This document shows positions 35,049 through 44,294 of a stretch of 64,000 nucleotides of DNA, in pieces (position 1 is the first letter of the stretch; each line of letters starts with the position of its first letter). The stretch comes from CANKJK01 sp040081715 (lineage in GTDB: Bacteria; Acidobacteriota; Vicinamibacteria; Vicinamibacterales; UBA2999): positions 1-64,000 of the forward strand of contig JBEBFY010000012.1 of the NCBI GenBank assembly GCA_040081715.1, in the 5' to 3' direction. Under the pieces are notes generated by a model. It made no database searches, was not told the origin of the DNA, and was given only the letters and a program-made list of their open reading frames with translations. The position numbers and the translations under genes were made by a program.

Positions 35049-37357
35049 TCGCATTGCTGATGGCGTTGTCGCTGGCAGCCCTGCCCACGCAGCCGGGTGT
35101 GGGAGCCGGGCAGGCCGGGACGATTGCCGGCGTGGTGATGGACACCGACGGCGCCGTGGTGCCGGACGCGAAAGTCGAGGCGGCCGGTCCGGTCCGGCAA
35201 CTGGGGCAGTCCGATGCCGCAGGCCAGTTCAGGCTGACCGGGCTTCGGCCGGGCCTCTACCGCGTATCGGTCTCCCGCGACGGCTTCACGACGCATCGAT
35301 CCGACGTGACGGTCGGCTCCGCTGAGGCGGCGCTGTCGGTGACGCTCCAGATTGCCCCGGTTGCCGAGACGATCGTGACGGTCAGCAAGGTGGCCGAGGC
35401 CTCGCTGCGCGCGCCGTTTCTCGTGACGAGCGTGCCGGCGAGCGAACTGCGCGATACCGCGGCCGCCACCTTCGACGAGGCGCTGCGGTCGGTGGCCGGC
35501 CTCCAGCACGGCACGCAGGGGAACGCCTTCACGCGCGTCGCCACGCGTGGCCTCAGGGACACCGCCGATGTGCTGGTGCTCCTCGACGGCGTGCCGTTCC
35601 GGCAGCTCAACGGGGCCGCGGATCTCACGATGATTCCCGTTTCGATGCTCCAGGGCGTGGAGTTCGTGAAGGGCACGGCCAGTTCCGTCTACGGCCGCAG
35701 CGCCGTGGGCGGCGTGATGCAGTTCTTCACGGTGCCCGACGCCACGGTGCGTCTGGGCGGCGATGTGGCGCTGAGCGCGGCCAGCTTCGGCACCTATGAG
35801 GGACAGGGCTCCCTGAGTGTGCCGTACCGGCAGGGCCGGCTCGCCGCGGCTGCGTCGGCCTCGACGTCGGACGGATTCCAGCAGGGCGTCGGCCGCGACA
35901 CGAGGTTCGCGACGGTGGTCTCCGACCACCACTTCGGCGCGCGCGCGTCCCTGCGCCTGAACTATCTCGCCAGCACGGTCCAGGCAGTTCGCGGGTCGAT
36001 TGTTCCCCTCGCCAATGGCGAGCCGTTGTTCGGCATCAGCCGCGAGGACAACTTCGGGATTCCGGGTGCCAGGTTCGACGGCACCCTGCACTCGTTCAGC
36101 GGCAAGTTCAACGGGCAGGTACGGCCCGCCATCGTTCTGACCAATGTGTTCAACGTGAACCGCTACAGCCGCTTCTCGACGGGCGGGATCACGATCGTGC
36201 CGCCGCCGACGGCTGCCACGAAGGGCTGGTCCGAGAGTGACGCCACGCAGGACACCTGGCTGAACGACACGCTCGTTGAATGGCGGGCGAACCGCGGCAT
36301 CCTGGAGAGCGGTCTCATCGCCGGGACGACCCTTGAATGGGGCGATCAGAATCAGTCGTCCCCCGTGTTCACGGCCGCGCCAACCTATCGGGGGCCGGAC
36401 TACCGGACGCCTGTCAGCAACCTCACCAACGACCCGCGCGGGATTCGTGGAGTCGAGACGACGTCGCTCTTCGACCAGTCCATCGCCAGCGCCTACGTCC
36501 AGGAGCGCCTGCAGGTCGGGCGGGCCAGCCTGACCGGAGGACTCCGGTGGGACCGGTTCCATCAGACCCTGACACGCAGTGACACGGCCGTCGTGTCGGA
36601 CGTCACCGGATCGAAAGTGAGTCCGCGCGTGGCGGCGGACGTGACGGTGTGGGGCACCGGCAACTGGCAGGCCGTGGCGTTTGGCAACTACACCCGCGGG
36701 TTCAGGCCGCAGTTCCCGTCACTCAGTACGTTGAACGGCGTGACCGTTCCGCAGTTGCTGCGTCCGGAAGTGACCCGCAATGTCGAAGGCGGTCTGCGTG
36801 TGGCCGGCAGTCGGCTGTCTGGGCAGGCCTCCGTGTTCCACATGCGGAAGATCGATGGCCAGCGTTCCTTCCGGTCGGGTCCGGAGGACTTCATCTTCGT
36901 GAATGCCACGACGGAGGTGAAGGGGATCGAGGGCGAGGTCCGCTCACGGCTGCGGGGTGGGCATGCGGTGTACGCCAACTACGCCTATCAGGCCGCCCGC
37001 AACGTCGAGTTCCGTCCGACGCTGACAACGAACTTCGATGGACAGCGTCTGCGCATGACGCCGCGGCACATCGCGGGAGCGGGCCTGACGTTGGCGCACG
37101 GCCCGGTGGCCGCCTCAGGCGGCGTGGCGTACGTGGGGTCGCGCCCACTGCGCGACAACACGCTGACCCCGCAGGTGCTGCCGTCCTACACGCTGCTGCA
37201 CGCCTCGCTCAGCGTGAAACTGCGCGGCGCCCAACTGGTGCTCTCCGGCACTAACCTGACGGATGCGTATTACATCGCCGACGACTTTTCGTCGCAGGAT
37301 GCCGGCAATCCCGGCATGCCGCGCCGCGTGCTGCTGCAGATCCGCCAGCGGTTCTGA
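35045..37357 (+). CDS. TonB-dependent receptor, siderophore type
   Basis: This 770-residue outer-membrane receptor starts with a signal peptide and a carboxypeptidase-regulatory beta domain (GTIAGVVMDTDGAVVPDAKV, about residues 22-105). The plug follows (ASELRDTAAATFDEALRSV, GLRDTADVLVLLDGVPF, FVKGTASSVYGRSAVGG), then a beta-barrel with a terminal Phe (LLQIRQRF), the usual outer-membrane assembly signal. The plug pattern is that of ferric-siderophore receptors. Coupled by ATGA to the PepSY gene upstream, so an iron-uptake operon is likely. Confidence 0.93.
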   Translation: MIALLMALSLAALPTQPGVGAGQAGTIAGVVMDTDGAVVPDAKVEAAGPVRQLGQSDAAGQFRLTGLRPGLYRVSVSRDGFTTHRSDVTVGSAEAALSVTLQIAPVAETIVTVSKVAEASLRAPFLVTSVPASELRDTAAATFDEALRSVAGLQHGTQGNAFTRVATRGLRDTADVLVLLDGVPFRQLNGAADLTMIPVSMLQGVEFVKGTASSVYGRSAVGGVMQFFTVPDATVRLGGDVALSAASFGTYEGQGSLSVPYRQGRLAAAASASTSDGFQQGVGRDTRFATVVSDHHFGARASLRLNYLASTVQAVRGSIVPLANGEPLFGISREDNFGIPGARFDGTLHSFSGKFNGQVRPAIVLTNVFNVNRYSRFSTGGITIVPPPTAATKGWSESDATQDTWLNDTLVEWRANRGILESGLIAGTTLEWGDQNQSSPVFTAAPTYRGPDYRTPVSNLTNDPRGIRGVETTSLFDQSIASAYVQERLQVGRASLTGGLRWDRFHQTLTRSDTAVVSDVTGSKVSPRVAADVTVWGTGNWQAVAFGNYTRGFRPQFPSLSTLNGVTVPQLLRPEVTRNVEGGLRVAGSRLSGQASVFHMRKIDGQRSFRSGPEDFIFVNATTEVKGIEGEVRSRLRGGHAVYANYAYQAARNVEFRPTLTTNFDGQRLRMTPRHIAGAGLTLAHGPVAASGGVAYVGSRPLRDNTLTPQVLPSYTLLHASLSVKLRGAQLVLSGTNLTDAYYIADDFSSQDAGNPGMPRRVLLQIRQRF

Positions 37358-37367
37358 CGCCGCCAGG

Positions 37368-37841
37368 TCAGCGCAGCGGGACGATCTGGATCCTGTCAAG
37401 GCGTACGGCGTCGGCGGGCAGTTCCCGCGTGCCGGCCGGGTACCCGTTTTCCTTGAAGATGTAGGCCACGATGTCGGCATAGACGGGCGCCGTCAGGGGC
37501 GTCCGTTCCCACGGCATGGTGCCTGAGACTTTGCTGAAGTAGCCACCGACGGTCTTGCCGACCCACTGCTCGGTGAAGGCGAGGCCCACCAGCGCTGGAG
37601 GGACGACCTTGAGGTCCTCGCCTCCAAGCAGGTCGTCGTGGTGGCAGTATGTGCAGTATTGCCGGTAGGCTCGTCGGCCTCGGTCGGCCTGCGCGCTCGT
37701 GTACACGCCGTCCAGCACCGTTGCTGGTTGAGCCGTGCGGGCGAACGCCGTCAGGCCACTGATCAGGACGGCCACGAGTCCGGGAACCACGAGACATCGT
37801 TGCGCAAGGCGGCGCTGCACGAGAAGGCGCGGCATAGTCAC
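37368..37841 (-). CDS. exported mono-heme c-type cytochrome
   Basis: This 157-residue protein has a signal/anchor (residues 17-37) and one heme motif, CTYCH, at residues 63-67. The region GVYTSAQADRGRRAYRQYCT is close to that of the cytochrome at 4103, so they are paralogs. The mature end (ELPADAVRLDRIQIVPLR) also matches the other copy's ELPADPTLLKTI style. The start is GTG 37841 or ATG 37835; neither has a clear ribosome site. It is convergent with the receptor gene, with a gap of 10 bases. Confidence 0.88.
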   Translation of the reverse strand: MTMPRLLVQRRLAQRCLVVPGLVAVLISGLTAFARTAQPATVLDGVYTSAQADRGRRAYRQYCTYCHHDDLLGGEDLKVVPPALVGLAFTEQWVGKTVGGYFSKVSGTMPWERTPLTAPVYADIVAYIFKENGYPAGTRELPADAVRLDRIQIVPLR

Positions 37842-37939
37842 GACGGTTGAGGGTAGCGCACTTGCCTTGCGCCGGCGCGCCCTGAGGTGTAGCGTGCCGT
37901 TGCGCAGTACGCGACTGCGAAACCCGGTGGAGGACAGTC

Positions 37940-38491
37940 ATGGTGAATGAGATTGAGCATGTGGTCACGCAGTTTGAGCGAGGCGCCTTGAACCGGAGGC
38001 AGTTGATCAGCTCGTTGCTGTTGCTGGCGGCGCCGGCCGCGGCCGGCGCGCAGCCCGCCAAGGCGGTGTGTCCCGGTCAGACGGTCAATCACTCGCACCT
38101 CTACATCTCCGACCTGCAGCGGTCCATCAAGTTCTACTCGGATCTACTCGGTGCCACGGTGCGCGACACCTCACCCGGGAACGCCACGCTGCTGCTGCCT
38201 GGCAAGGCTGGCTGGATCAGCCTCACCGTGACGAAGGAGAAGCCGTACATCAACCATGTGGCCTACGGCGTGAACTTCGATTCGGCCAAGCGGATCGCCA
38301 CCGACATCAATGCGCTGTACCCGGGATCGAAGGCGCGGGAGACCGGCGCCACGATGCAGGGCGCCAACACGCGGTCCGTGTACCTGTATGACCCGGACGG
38401 CCTCTACCTGCAGATCGTGCCGAAGGACGATGACGGGTGGCTGCCCAGTGGGCCCGTCGGGAGCCGGATTCTCAAGGGCGAGAAGCTCTGA
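37940..38491 (+). CDS. exported VOC (glyoxalase/dioxygenase-fold) protein
   Basis: This 183-residue protein has a leader with twin Arg (NRRQLISSLLLLAAPAAAGA) and a single VOC module pair: SHLYISDLQRSIKFYSDLLG, and near the end SVYLYDPDGLYLQIVPKD with the metal-ligand Gln/Glu position. Members include glyoxalase I, fosfomycin-resistance proteins and dioxygenases; the exact reaction is unknown. GGAGG lies upstream of the ATG. The next gene, an NHL propeller, begins within about 10 bases, so they are cotranscribed. Confidence 0.85.
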   Translation: MVNEIEHVVTQFERGALNRRQLISSLLLLAAPAAAGAQPAKAVCPGQTVNHSHLYISDLQRSIKFYSDLLGATVRDTSPGNATLLLPGKAGWISLTVTKEKPYINHVAYGVNFDSAKRIATDINALYPGSKARETGATMQGANTRSVYLYDPDGLYLQIVPKDDDGWLPSGPVGSRILKGEKL

Positions 38492-38499
38492 GGCTGGTG

Positions 38500-39684
38500 A
38501 TGCGGGCAGGCGGCTGGGTGTCTCTCTTCGGCGTCGCGCTGGCGGCAGCCGGGTTGGCGGCTGCCGGCAATGCGCAGCGACAGTCGCGCTCGGGCGCGCT
38601 GGACGAGGTGCCGGTCTTCGGATTCGACCCGTCGTGGCCGAAGCGGCCGCTGCCCAACCAGTGGATCATGGGGAACGTCGCCGGCATCGCCAGCGACGAG
38701 CAGGATCACATCTGGGTCATCCAGCGGCCGCTCTCGGGCAGCCTCGGCGACGAGTACGCGCAACTTGATCCGCCCGCCAGTGAGTGCTGCCGGATGCCGC
38801 CGTCCATCATCGAGTTCGACGCCACCGGCGGCGTCGTCCAGGCCTTCGGCGGTCCGGACTCAAAGAACCCGAAGGGGAAACGGCACGCGGAGGGATACGA
38901 GTGGCCCCGTGAGCACGGGCTCTTCGTCGACCACAAGGGGCACGTGTGGACGGGCTCGGACGAGGAGGGCTCGTCCACCATCACCAAGCTGACCCACGAC
39001 GGCGCGTTGATCAGGCAGAAGGGCCAGTTCGGGAAGGGCCACAGCAACGCGGACACCGAGAACTTCGGGCAGCCGGCTGGCCTGTTTGTGCACGCGAAGG
39101 ATAACGAAGTCTACGTGGCCGACGGGTACCACAACCGCCGAGTGATTGTGATGGACGCCGATACGCTTTCCTTCAAACGAATGTGGGGTGCCTACGGCAA
39201 CACACCGATGGACATCCCGAAGGGACAGTACCACTACGACCCGGATGCGCCGCCAAGCCAGCAGTTCAGCAACCCGGTGCACTGCGTGAAGATCACCCGC
39301 GACGACCTGGTCTACGTCTGCGACCGGGTCAACAACCGGATTCAGGTGTTCCGGAAGGACGGCACGTTCGTGAAGGAGCAGTTCGTCGCCCCGAAGACGC
39401 GTGGGTTCGGGGCCGTGCACGACATCGCCTTTTCGGCCGACCCGCAGCAGCGGTTTCTCTACGTGGCGGATGGCGCCAACCGGAAGGTGTGGATGCTCCG
39501 GCGTGACGACCTGAAGATCCTGGGCTCCTTCGGCCACGGGGGCCACTACGCCGGAGAGTTCGCCGTCACGCACGTCATGGCGTCGGATTCACAGGGCCAC
39601 CTCTATGTCGGCGAGACCATCGGGGGGAACCGGGTCCAGAAGTTCCGGTTCGCCGGGGTTAAGAAGGCGGGCGCCCGGCCCTAG
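38500..39684 (+). CDS. exported NHL-type propeller protein (paralog of 32590)
   Basis: This 394-residue protein has a signal peptide (about residues 5-24, AGNAQ) and propeller blades GIASDEQDHIWVIQRP, GLFVDHKGHVWTG, EVYVADGYHNRRVIVMDA and YVCDRVNNRIQVFRKDGT. It matches the 32590 protein along nearly its full length, including the mature start FGFDPSWPKRPLPNQWIMG. I chose the ATG at 38500; GTG 38497 is just before it. It directly follows the VOC gene. tRNA-Pro lies 40 bases downstream. Confidence 0.88.
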   Translation: MRAGGWVSLFGVALAAAGLAAAGNAQRQSRSGALDEVPVFGFDPSWPKRPLPNQWIMGNVAGIASDEQDHIWVIQRPLSGSLGDEYAQLDPPASECCRMPPSIIEFDATGGVVQAFGGPDSKNPKGKRHAEGYEWPREHGLFVDHKGHVWTGSDEEGSSTITKLTHDGALIRQKGQFGKGHSNADTENFGQPAGLFVHAKDNEVYVADGYHNRRVIVMDADTLSFKRMWGAYGNTPMDIPKGQYHYDPDAPPSQQFSNPVHCVKITRDDLVYVCDRVNNRIQVFRKDGTFVKEQFVAPKTRGFGAVHDIAFSADPQQRFLYVADGANRKVWMLRRDDLKILGSFGHGGHYAGEFAVTHVMASDSQGHLYVGETIGGNRVQKFRFAGVKKAGARP

Positions 39685-39724
39685 CCGCCGCCGGCCCGCG
39701 GGACGTGGGATAATCACCCGCAGT

Positions 39725-39801
39725 CGGGGCGTAGCGCAGCCTGGTAGCGCATCTGCTTTGGGAGCAGAGGGTCGCTGGTTCGAATCCAGTCGCCCCGACC
39801 A
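39725..39801 (+). tRNA. tRNA-Pro (anticodon TGG)
   Basis: The acceptor stem CGGGGCG pairs with CGCCCCG, the anticodon stem TCTGC/GCAGA holds loop TTTGGGA, the T-loop is TTCGAAT, and CCA is encoded. A T-rich tail (TTCTTCTT) follows and could end transcription. It is not linked to any integrase. Confidence 0.97.
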
Positions 39802-39984
39802 TTCTTCTTCCCCACCTCAACCGTCACGCCATGACACGCTCACGTGCGTGTCCTGGCGTTGCGACAACGCGGTCCAACAGGTTTTGCGATTCACCTCTGA
39901 GTGGCGTGCTAGCATGCGCCAGCTTTCGAGTGTCCGCCCGTGGACTCGCCGTCGAACACCGTGGACCGGTTGTCAGGAGGGGCT

Positions 39985-42975
39985 ATGAGGATTCAACGGG
40001 TACTGATGTGCCTGGTCGTGATCAGCGCGCTGTTCCCTGGCCTGGCTGCTGCGCAGACAGCAACGACCGGCGCCATCGCCGGCGTCGTGAGGGACACCAC
40101 GGGGGCTGTGCTGCCTGGTGCCACCGTCGAGGCGAGCAGTCCCGCGCTCATCGAGAAGGTGCGCGTGGCCGTGAGCGACGCCCAGGGCAACTTCAAGATC
40201 ATCGACCTTCGGCCTGGCACGTATTCCGTGGCATTCACACTTGCGGGGTTTTCGACGTATCGCCGCGACGGGATCGAACTGACCACCGGGTTCACGGCAA
40301 CGGCGAATGCTGAAATGCGGGTCGGGGCGCTCGAGGAGACCGTGGTGGTGACGGGGGCCAGCCCGATCGTCGACATTCAGAACACCCGGCAGCAGGCCGT
40401 GCTGTCCCGTCAAGTGCTCGACGAAGTGCCCACCGGCGGAAAGACGATGCAGGCGTTTGCATCACTGATCGTTGGGGCGGTCATCCCGCCCACGGCACAG
40501 GATGTCGGCGGCGCGGGTGGCGAGAACGCCGTGAGCCTGAAGATTCATGGCGGCCGCACCCAGGACCAGCGGCTCATGCAGGACGGCATGCGCTTCAACT
40601 CCATGGTGGGTGGGGGCAGCAGCCGGGGCTTTCTGGTGAACCAGGTGAGCGTTCAAGAGGTGAGCTTCGAACTGGGTTCCAACTCCGCCGAGTGGGACAC
40701 CGGTGGTGTGCAGATGAACGTGGTGCCGAAAGAGGGTGGCAACGCGTTCAAGCTGTACACACGAACGGACTACACGAACAACAGCCTGCAGACGAGCAAT
40801 GTCACCGCGAAGATTCGCGCGCGTGGGCTGCCGGCGACCAGTCAGGTCGCCGTCAAGCAGATCTGGGACTACGGCGCAGGACTGGGCGGGCCGTTCGTGC
40901 GCGACAAGGTGTGGTTCTACACGGCGCACCGCTGGTGGGGTGCGCAGGAGTACCAGCCGGGGACCTACTACAACTCGACTCCGCACTCCTTCTTCTACAA
41001 TCCCGACCTCGACAGACCGGCGTTTACCGACATCACGAACCGGGACAACAACATCCGGACCACGTGGCAGATCGCTCCACGCCACAAGACCGCCGTGTCG
41101 TTTAACATCCAGAACAACTGCAACTGCTTCTACTCGGTCGGGACGAGCCAGTCACAGGCCGGCGGCGGTCAACTGGGGGGCATTCGGGCCCCCGAGGCGA
41201 CGGTGGACCATCGCTACAACGACCCGACGTGGCTCCTGCAGGCGTCGTGGAACCATCCGCGCACGAGCAAGCTGCTCTTCGAAGCGGGCGCCACCATCAT
41301 GGCCGTGACGCACTCGCAGAATCGGACCGCGGGCACCACGACGGAGGACATTGCGGTGATCGACCAGGTCCGCGGCGTGCTCTATAACGCGCGCGGCGAC
41401 ACGCTGACAGGGTCGGCCTATGGCGGCAAGGACGCATCGCAGGCGAACCAGCGAGTGGCTGTCTCGTACGTCACCGGGTCGCACGCGTTCAAGGCGGGCG
41501 CCTTCATGATGCGGGGCGCGCTGGAGGTGAACTCCGAGAACGCCATCAATCAGAGCGTCACCTACAACTTCAACAACGGCCGGCCGTTGTCCATCACGCA
41601 GTGGGCGACGCCGTACCACGCCAATGATGTGATGGCGCCGACGCTCGGTATCTACGCCCAGGACCAGTGGACTGTCCGCCGGCTCACCATGAACCTGGGG
41701 CTTCGGTACGACTATCTGAACGCCTACTCCGACACGATCAGTCTGCCCGCCGGCCGGTTTGTTCCCGCCCGGGAGTTTGCGAAGCTCGAGAACGTGCCGA
41801 ACTGGAAGGACGTGTCGCCGCGTCTTGGGGCCGCCTTCGACGTGTTTGGTACCGGCAAGACGGCTGTGAAGGTCGGGTTTGGCCGGTATGTGGTCCACGA
41901 GGGCACTGGCATCGCCTCCCAGGCCGCGCCCGTTGCGGCCATGGTCACCAGCACCGTGAGGACGTGGGCCGACGCCAACACCAACTTCATCCCGGACTGC
42001 GATCTGACATCGGCTCTGGCCAACGGCGAGTGCGGCGCGTTCGCCAACAGCCGGTTTGGCACGACGTTCTCGAACCGCCGCTTCGATGAGGCCCTCTTGG
42101 AGGGCTTCTCCGTCCGCCCCTACACCTGGCAGACGTCAGCCTCCCTCCAGCATGAGGTGAGGCCGGGTGTCGGCGTCACCCTGGGTTACTTCCGCACCTC
42201 CTACGGGAACTTCACGGTGACCGATAACCTCGCCGTGGTTCCGGGGGACTTCGATCCGTTCTGCATCACGGGGCCGGTGGACTCGCGCCTTCCAGGGGGA
42301 GGCGGTCAGCAAGTCTGCGGACTCTACGACGTGCGTCAGGCGCGCTTCGGCTTGGTGGACAATCTGGTGACCCGGGCGACGGAGAGCCTCGGCAAGGTCA
42401 CCGAGGTCTACAACGGAATTGATCTCACCGTGAACGCACGGTTTGCCGGTCGTGGGCTGCTGAGTGGCGGACTCAACACCGGGAAGACGGTGACGAACAA
42501 CTGCTTAGTCGTGGATTCACCTCAGCAACTCAGGTTCTGCGAGGTGACCGAGCCGTGGAAGGCGCAGACGCAGGTCAAGCTGTCTGGCTCGTATCCGCTG
42601 CCGTGGGACGTGCATGTGAGCGGCACGTATCAGAATCTGCCGGGGCTGCCGATTCAGGCGAACTTCACCGCGACTAACGCAGTCATCGCGCCTTCCCTGG
42701 GCCGAAACCTGTCGGCTGGTGCGGCCGGTGCGGTGTCCGTTCCGTTGCTTGAGCCGTTCACGATGTTCGAGGACCGGATCAATCAGGTGGATCTGCGATT
42801 CTCGAAGACCTTCCGCGTAGGTGGGGGACGCCTCCAGGGCATGTTTGACGTCTACAACATCCTGAATGCCAACCCGATTCTCTTCGTCAATACGGCGTTC
42901 GGTCCCAACTGGCTCCGTCCGACCCAGATTCTCGGGGCCCGGCTCTTCAAGTTCGGCGCACAGTTCGATTTCTGA
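39985..42975 (+). CDS. TonB-dependent Oar-like outer-membrane receptor
   Basis: This 996-residue protein has a signal peptide (residues 1-23, AAAQ), a carboxypeptidase-regulatory beta domain (GAIAGVVRDTTGAVLPGATV, about 28-110), and a plug with VVVTGASPIVD. A large barrel ends in Phe (FGAQFDF). This is the Oar-like receptor type expanded in Acidobacteriota, with substrates often unknown (peptides or sugars). The ATG has AGGAGGGG 5 bases upstream. It is followed by an exported protein and stands alone in transcription from the tRNA-Pro side. Confidence 0.9.
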   Translation: MRIQRVLMCLVVISALFPGLAAAQTATTGAIAGVVRDTTGAVLPGATVEASSPALIEKVRVAVSDAQGNFKIIDLRPGTYSVAFTLAGFSTYRRDGIELTTGFTATANAEMRVGALEETVVVTGASPIVDIQNTRQQAVLSRQVLDEVPTGGKTMQAFASLIVGAVIPPTAQDVGGAGGENAVSLKIHGGRTQDQRLMQDGMRFNSMVGGGSSRGFLVNQVSVQEVSFELGSNSAEWDTGGVQMNVVPKEGGNAFKLYTRTDYTNNSLQTSNVTAKIRARGLPATSQVAVKQIWDYGAGLGGPFVRDKVWFYTAHRWWGAQEYQPGTYYNSTPHSFFYNPDLDRPAFTDITNRDNNIRTTWQIAPRHKTAVSFNIQNNCNCFYSVGTSQSQAGGGQLGGIRAPEATVDHRYNDPTWLLQASWNHPRTSKLLFEAGATIMAVTHSQNRTAGTTTEDIAVIDQVRGVLYNARGDTLTGSAYGGKDASQANQRVAVSYVTGSHAFKAGAFMMRGALEVNSENAINQSVTYNFNNGRPLSITQWATPYHANDVMAPTLGIYAQDQWTVRRLTMNLGLRYDYLNAYSDTISLPAGRFVPAREFAKLENVPNWKDVSPRLGAAFDVFGTGKTAVKVGFGRYVVHEGTGIASQAAPVAAMVTSTVRTWADANTNFIPDCDLTSALANGECGAFANSRFGTTFSNRRFDEALLEGFSVRPYTWQTSASLQHEVRPGVGVTLGYFRTSYGNFTVTDNLAVVPGDFDPFCITGPVDSRLPGGGGQQVCGLYDVRQARFGLVDNLVTRATESLGKVTEVYNGIDLTVNARFAGRGLLSGGLNTGKTVTNNCLVVDSPQQLRFCEVTEPWKAQTQVKLSGSYPLPWDVHVSGTYQNLPGLPIQANFTATNAVIAPSLGRNLSAGAAGAVSVPLLEPFTMFEDRINQVDLRFSKTFRVGGGRLQGMFDVYNILNANPILFVNTAFGPNWLRPTQILGARLFKFGAQFDF

Positions 42976-43037
42976 TGGGTCACGCCGACGTGGTCAGCAC
43001 GTAGTGCGCCGCGAGTGTGGTTGATGCAGGACGCCAT

Positions 43038-43955
43038 ATGACCAGGCTCTTGTTGTCAACCACGTTCGTCGCGCTCGTGGTGACGGCGTCGTCCACCGCG
43101 CAGAACGGCGTGCCGCGGAGCGCCCTGCCGGTTCCGCAGACTATGCGTCCACTGAAGCCGTCGGCCCTTGTGCGGAAGGGTCCGCCGAAGACACCGGACG
43201 GGCAGCCGGACATCCAGGGCCTCTGGGCCAACGGCACCGCTATCTTCAGCCTGAACATCGAGCCACCCTCGCACCTGCAGACGCTCGGGACACCGCTGGC
43301 CGCTGGTCCACTTGGCGCCAATCGGACCATCGTGGTCGACCCGCCCGACGGCATCCTGCCCCTCCAGCCATGGGCGCTGGCGCTCCGGAACAAGGTGATG
43401 GCGGAGTACCGCACGCCTTCGCCCGCGTTGATGGATCCACAGACACGGGGCTGGCCGGACGGCGTGCCCCGCCTGCACTACTACGGGACCTGCAACAGCA
43501 CAATGGGCGGACCGATTCAGATAGTGCAATCGCCAGACCAGGTCGCGTTCTTCTACGAGGTGCAGCATGAATTCCGCATCGTCCCGTTGGGCGGACGCGC
43601 GCACCCTGGGAGTGAGATCAGGCTGTGGATGGGCGACTCCCGTGGCAGATGGGAAGGCAACACGCTCGTCATTGACGTCACCAATCACAACGACTCCACC
43701 CGATTTGACGTGGTCGGCAACTTCCACAGCGACGAGATGCGCGTCACCGAGCGTTGGACGGCAGTCGACACGGACACGCTTCGCTACCAGGCGACGATCG
43801 ACGACTCGAAGGTCTACACCCGCCCCTGGACGCTTGAGGTGACCCACAAGCGGTGCCCGGCGGGCGTCGAGATGATGGAATACGCTGGCGTAGAAGGCGA
43901 CAAGGCGGTTGTAGAGGCGGCAGAGACGCGGCGGCTGAAGAACATCGACAGGTAG
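43038..43955 (+). CDS. exported conserved hypothetical protein
   Basis: This 305-residue protein has a signal peptide (about residues 3-22, SSTAQ). Segments such as TPDGQPDIQGLWANG, RLWMGDSRGRWEGNTLVIDV and VTERWTAVDTDTLRYQATI belong to a recurring family of exported proteins in Acidobacteriota, but its function is unknown to me. Conserved Trp and Asp residues in the WMGDSRGRWEG stretch may form a binding site. I chose the ATG at 43038 because the signal peptide starts there. Confidence 0.8.
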   Translation: MTRLLLSTTFVALVVTASSTAQNGVPRSALPVPQTMRPLKPSALVRKGPPKTPDGQPDIQGLWANGTAIFSLNIEPPSHLQTLGTPLAAGPLGANRTIVVDPPDGILPLQPWALALRNKVMAEYRTPSPALMDPQTRGWPDGVPRLHYYGTCNSTMGGPIQIVQSPDQVAFFYEVQHEFRIVPLGGRAHPGSEIRLWMGDSRGRWEGNTLVIDVTNHNDSTRFDVVGNFHSDEMRVTERWTAVDTDTLRYQATIDDSKVYTRPWTLEVTHKRCPAGVEMMEYAGVEGDKAVVEAAETRRLKNIDR

Positions 43956-43997
43956 CGGTTCGGCCGGGCGCAGGACACGCCCCACAGGAGGAACCGG

Positions 43998-44294
43998 ATG
44001 GGCTCATCCCAGATCATCGAGATCGTGGCGACGTGGCTCCCGGCTCTGATCATCGCGCTCTCGGGTGTCATGAAGCTATCGGGTGCGGCGCCGGTGAAGG
44101 ACACGCTCAGGAAGATGGGGGTCGGGCAGTACCTGCCCATAGCCCCAAGCGCCGCTGGGCCGGGCGGCGTGGCCAGGCCGGTGCGGGGTCTCTCGTATAC
44201 CCAGATCCGGGTATGCAGGGCCATGTCCCGGCCGTGGGTCGGTTACCATCCCAGACGCGACGGGAAAGCTGTCGTACACGAGGAGACGCAATGA
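43998..44294 (+). pseudogene. truncated DoxX-like membrane protein gene
   Basis: The first 48 or so codons (IIEIVATWLPALIIALSGV, MKLSGAAPVKDTLRKMG, QYLPI) match the N-terminus of DoxX-like four-helix membrane proteins. After QYLPI the expected second helix and the rest are gone, replaced by 50 unrelated residues before the stop. GGAGGA lies upstream of the ATG, so the start is still translatable. Its stop overlaps the start of the next gene at 44291-44294. It is probably a deletion product. Confidence 0.6.
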
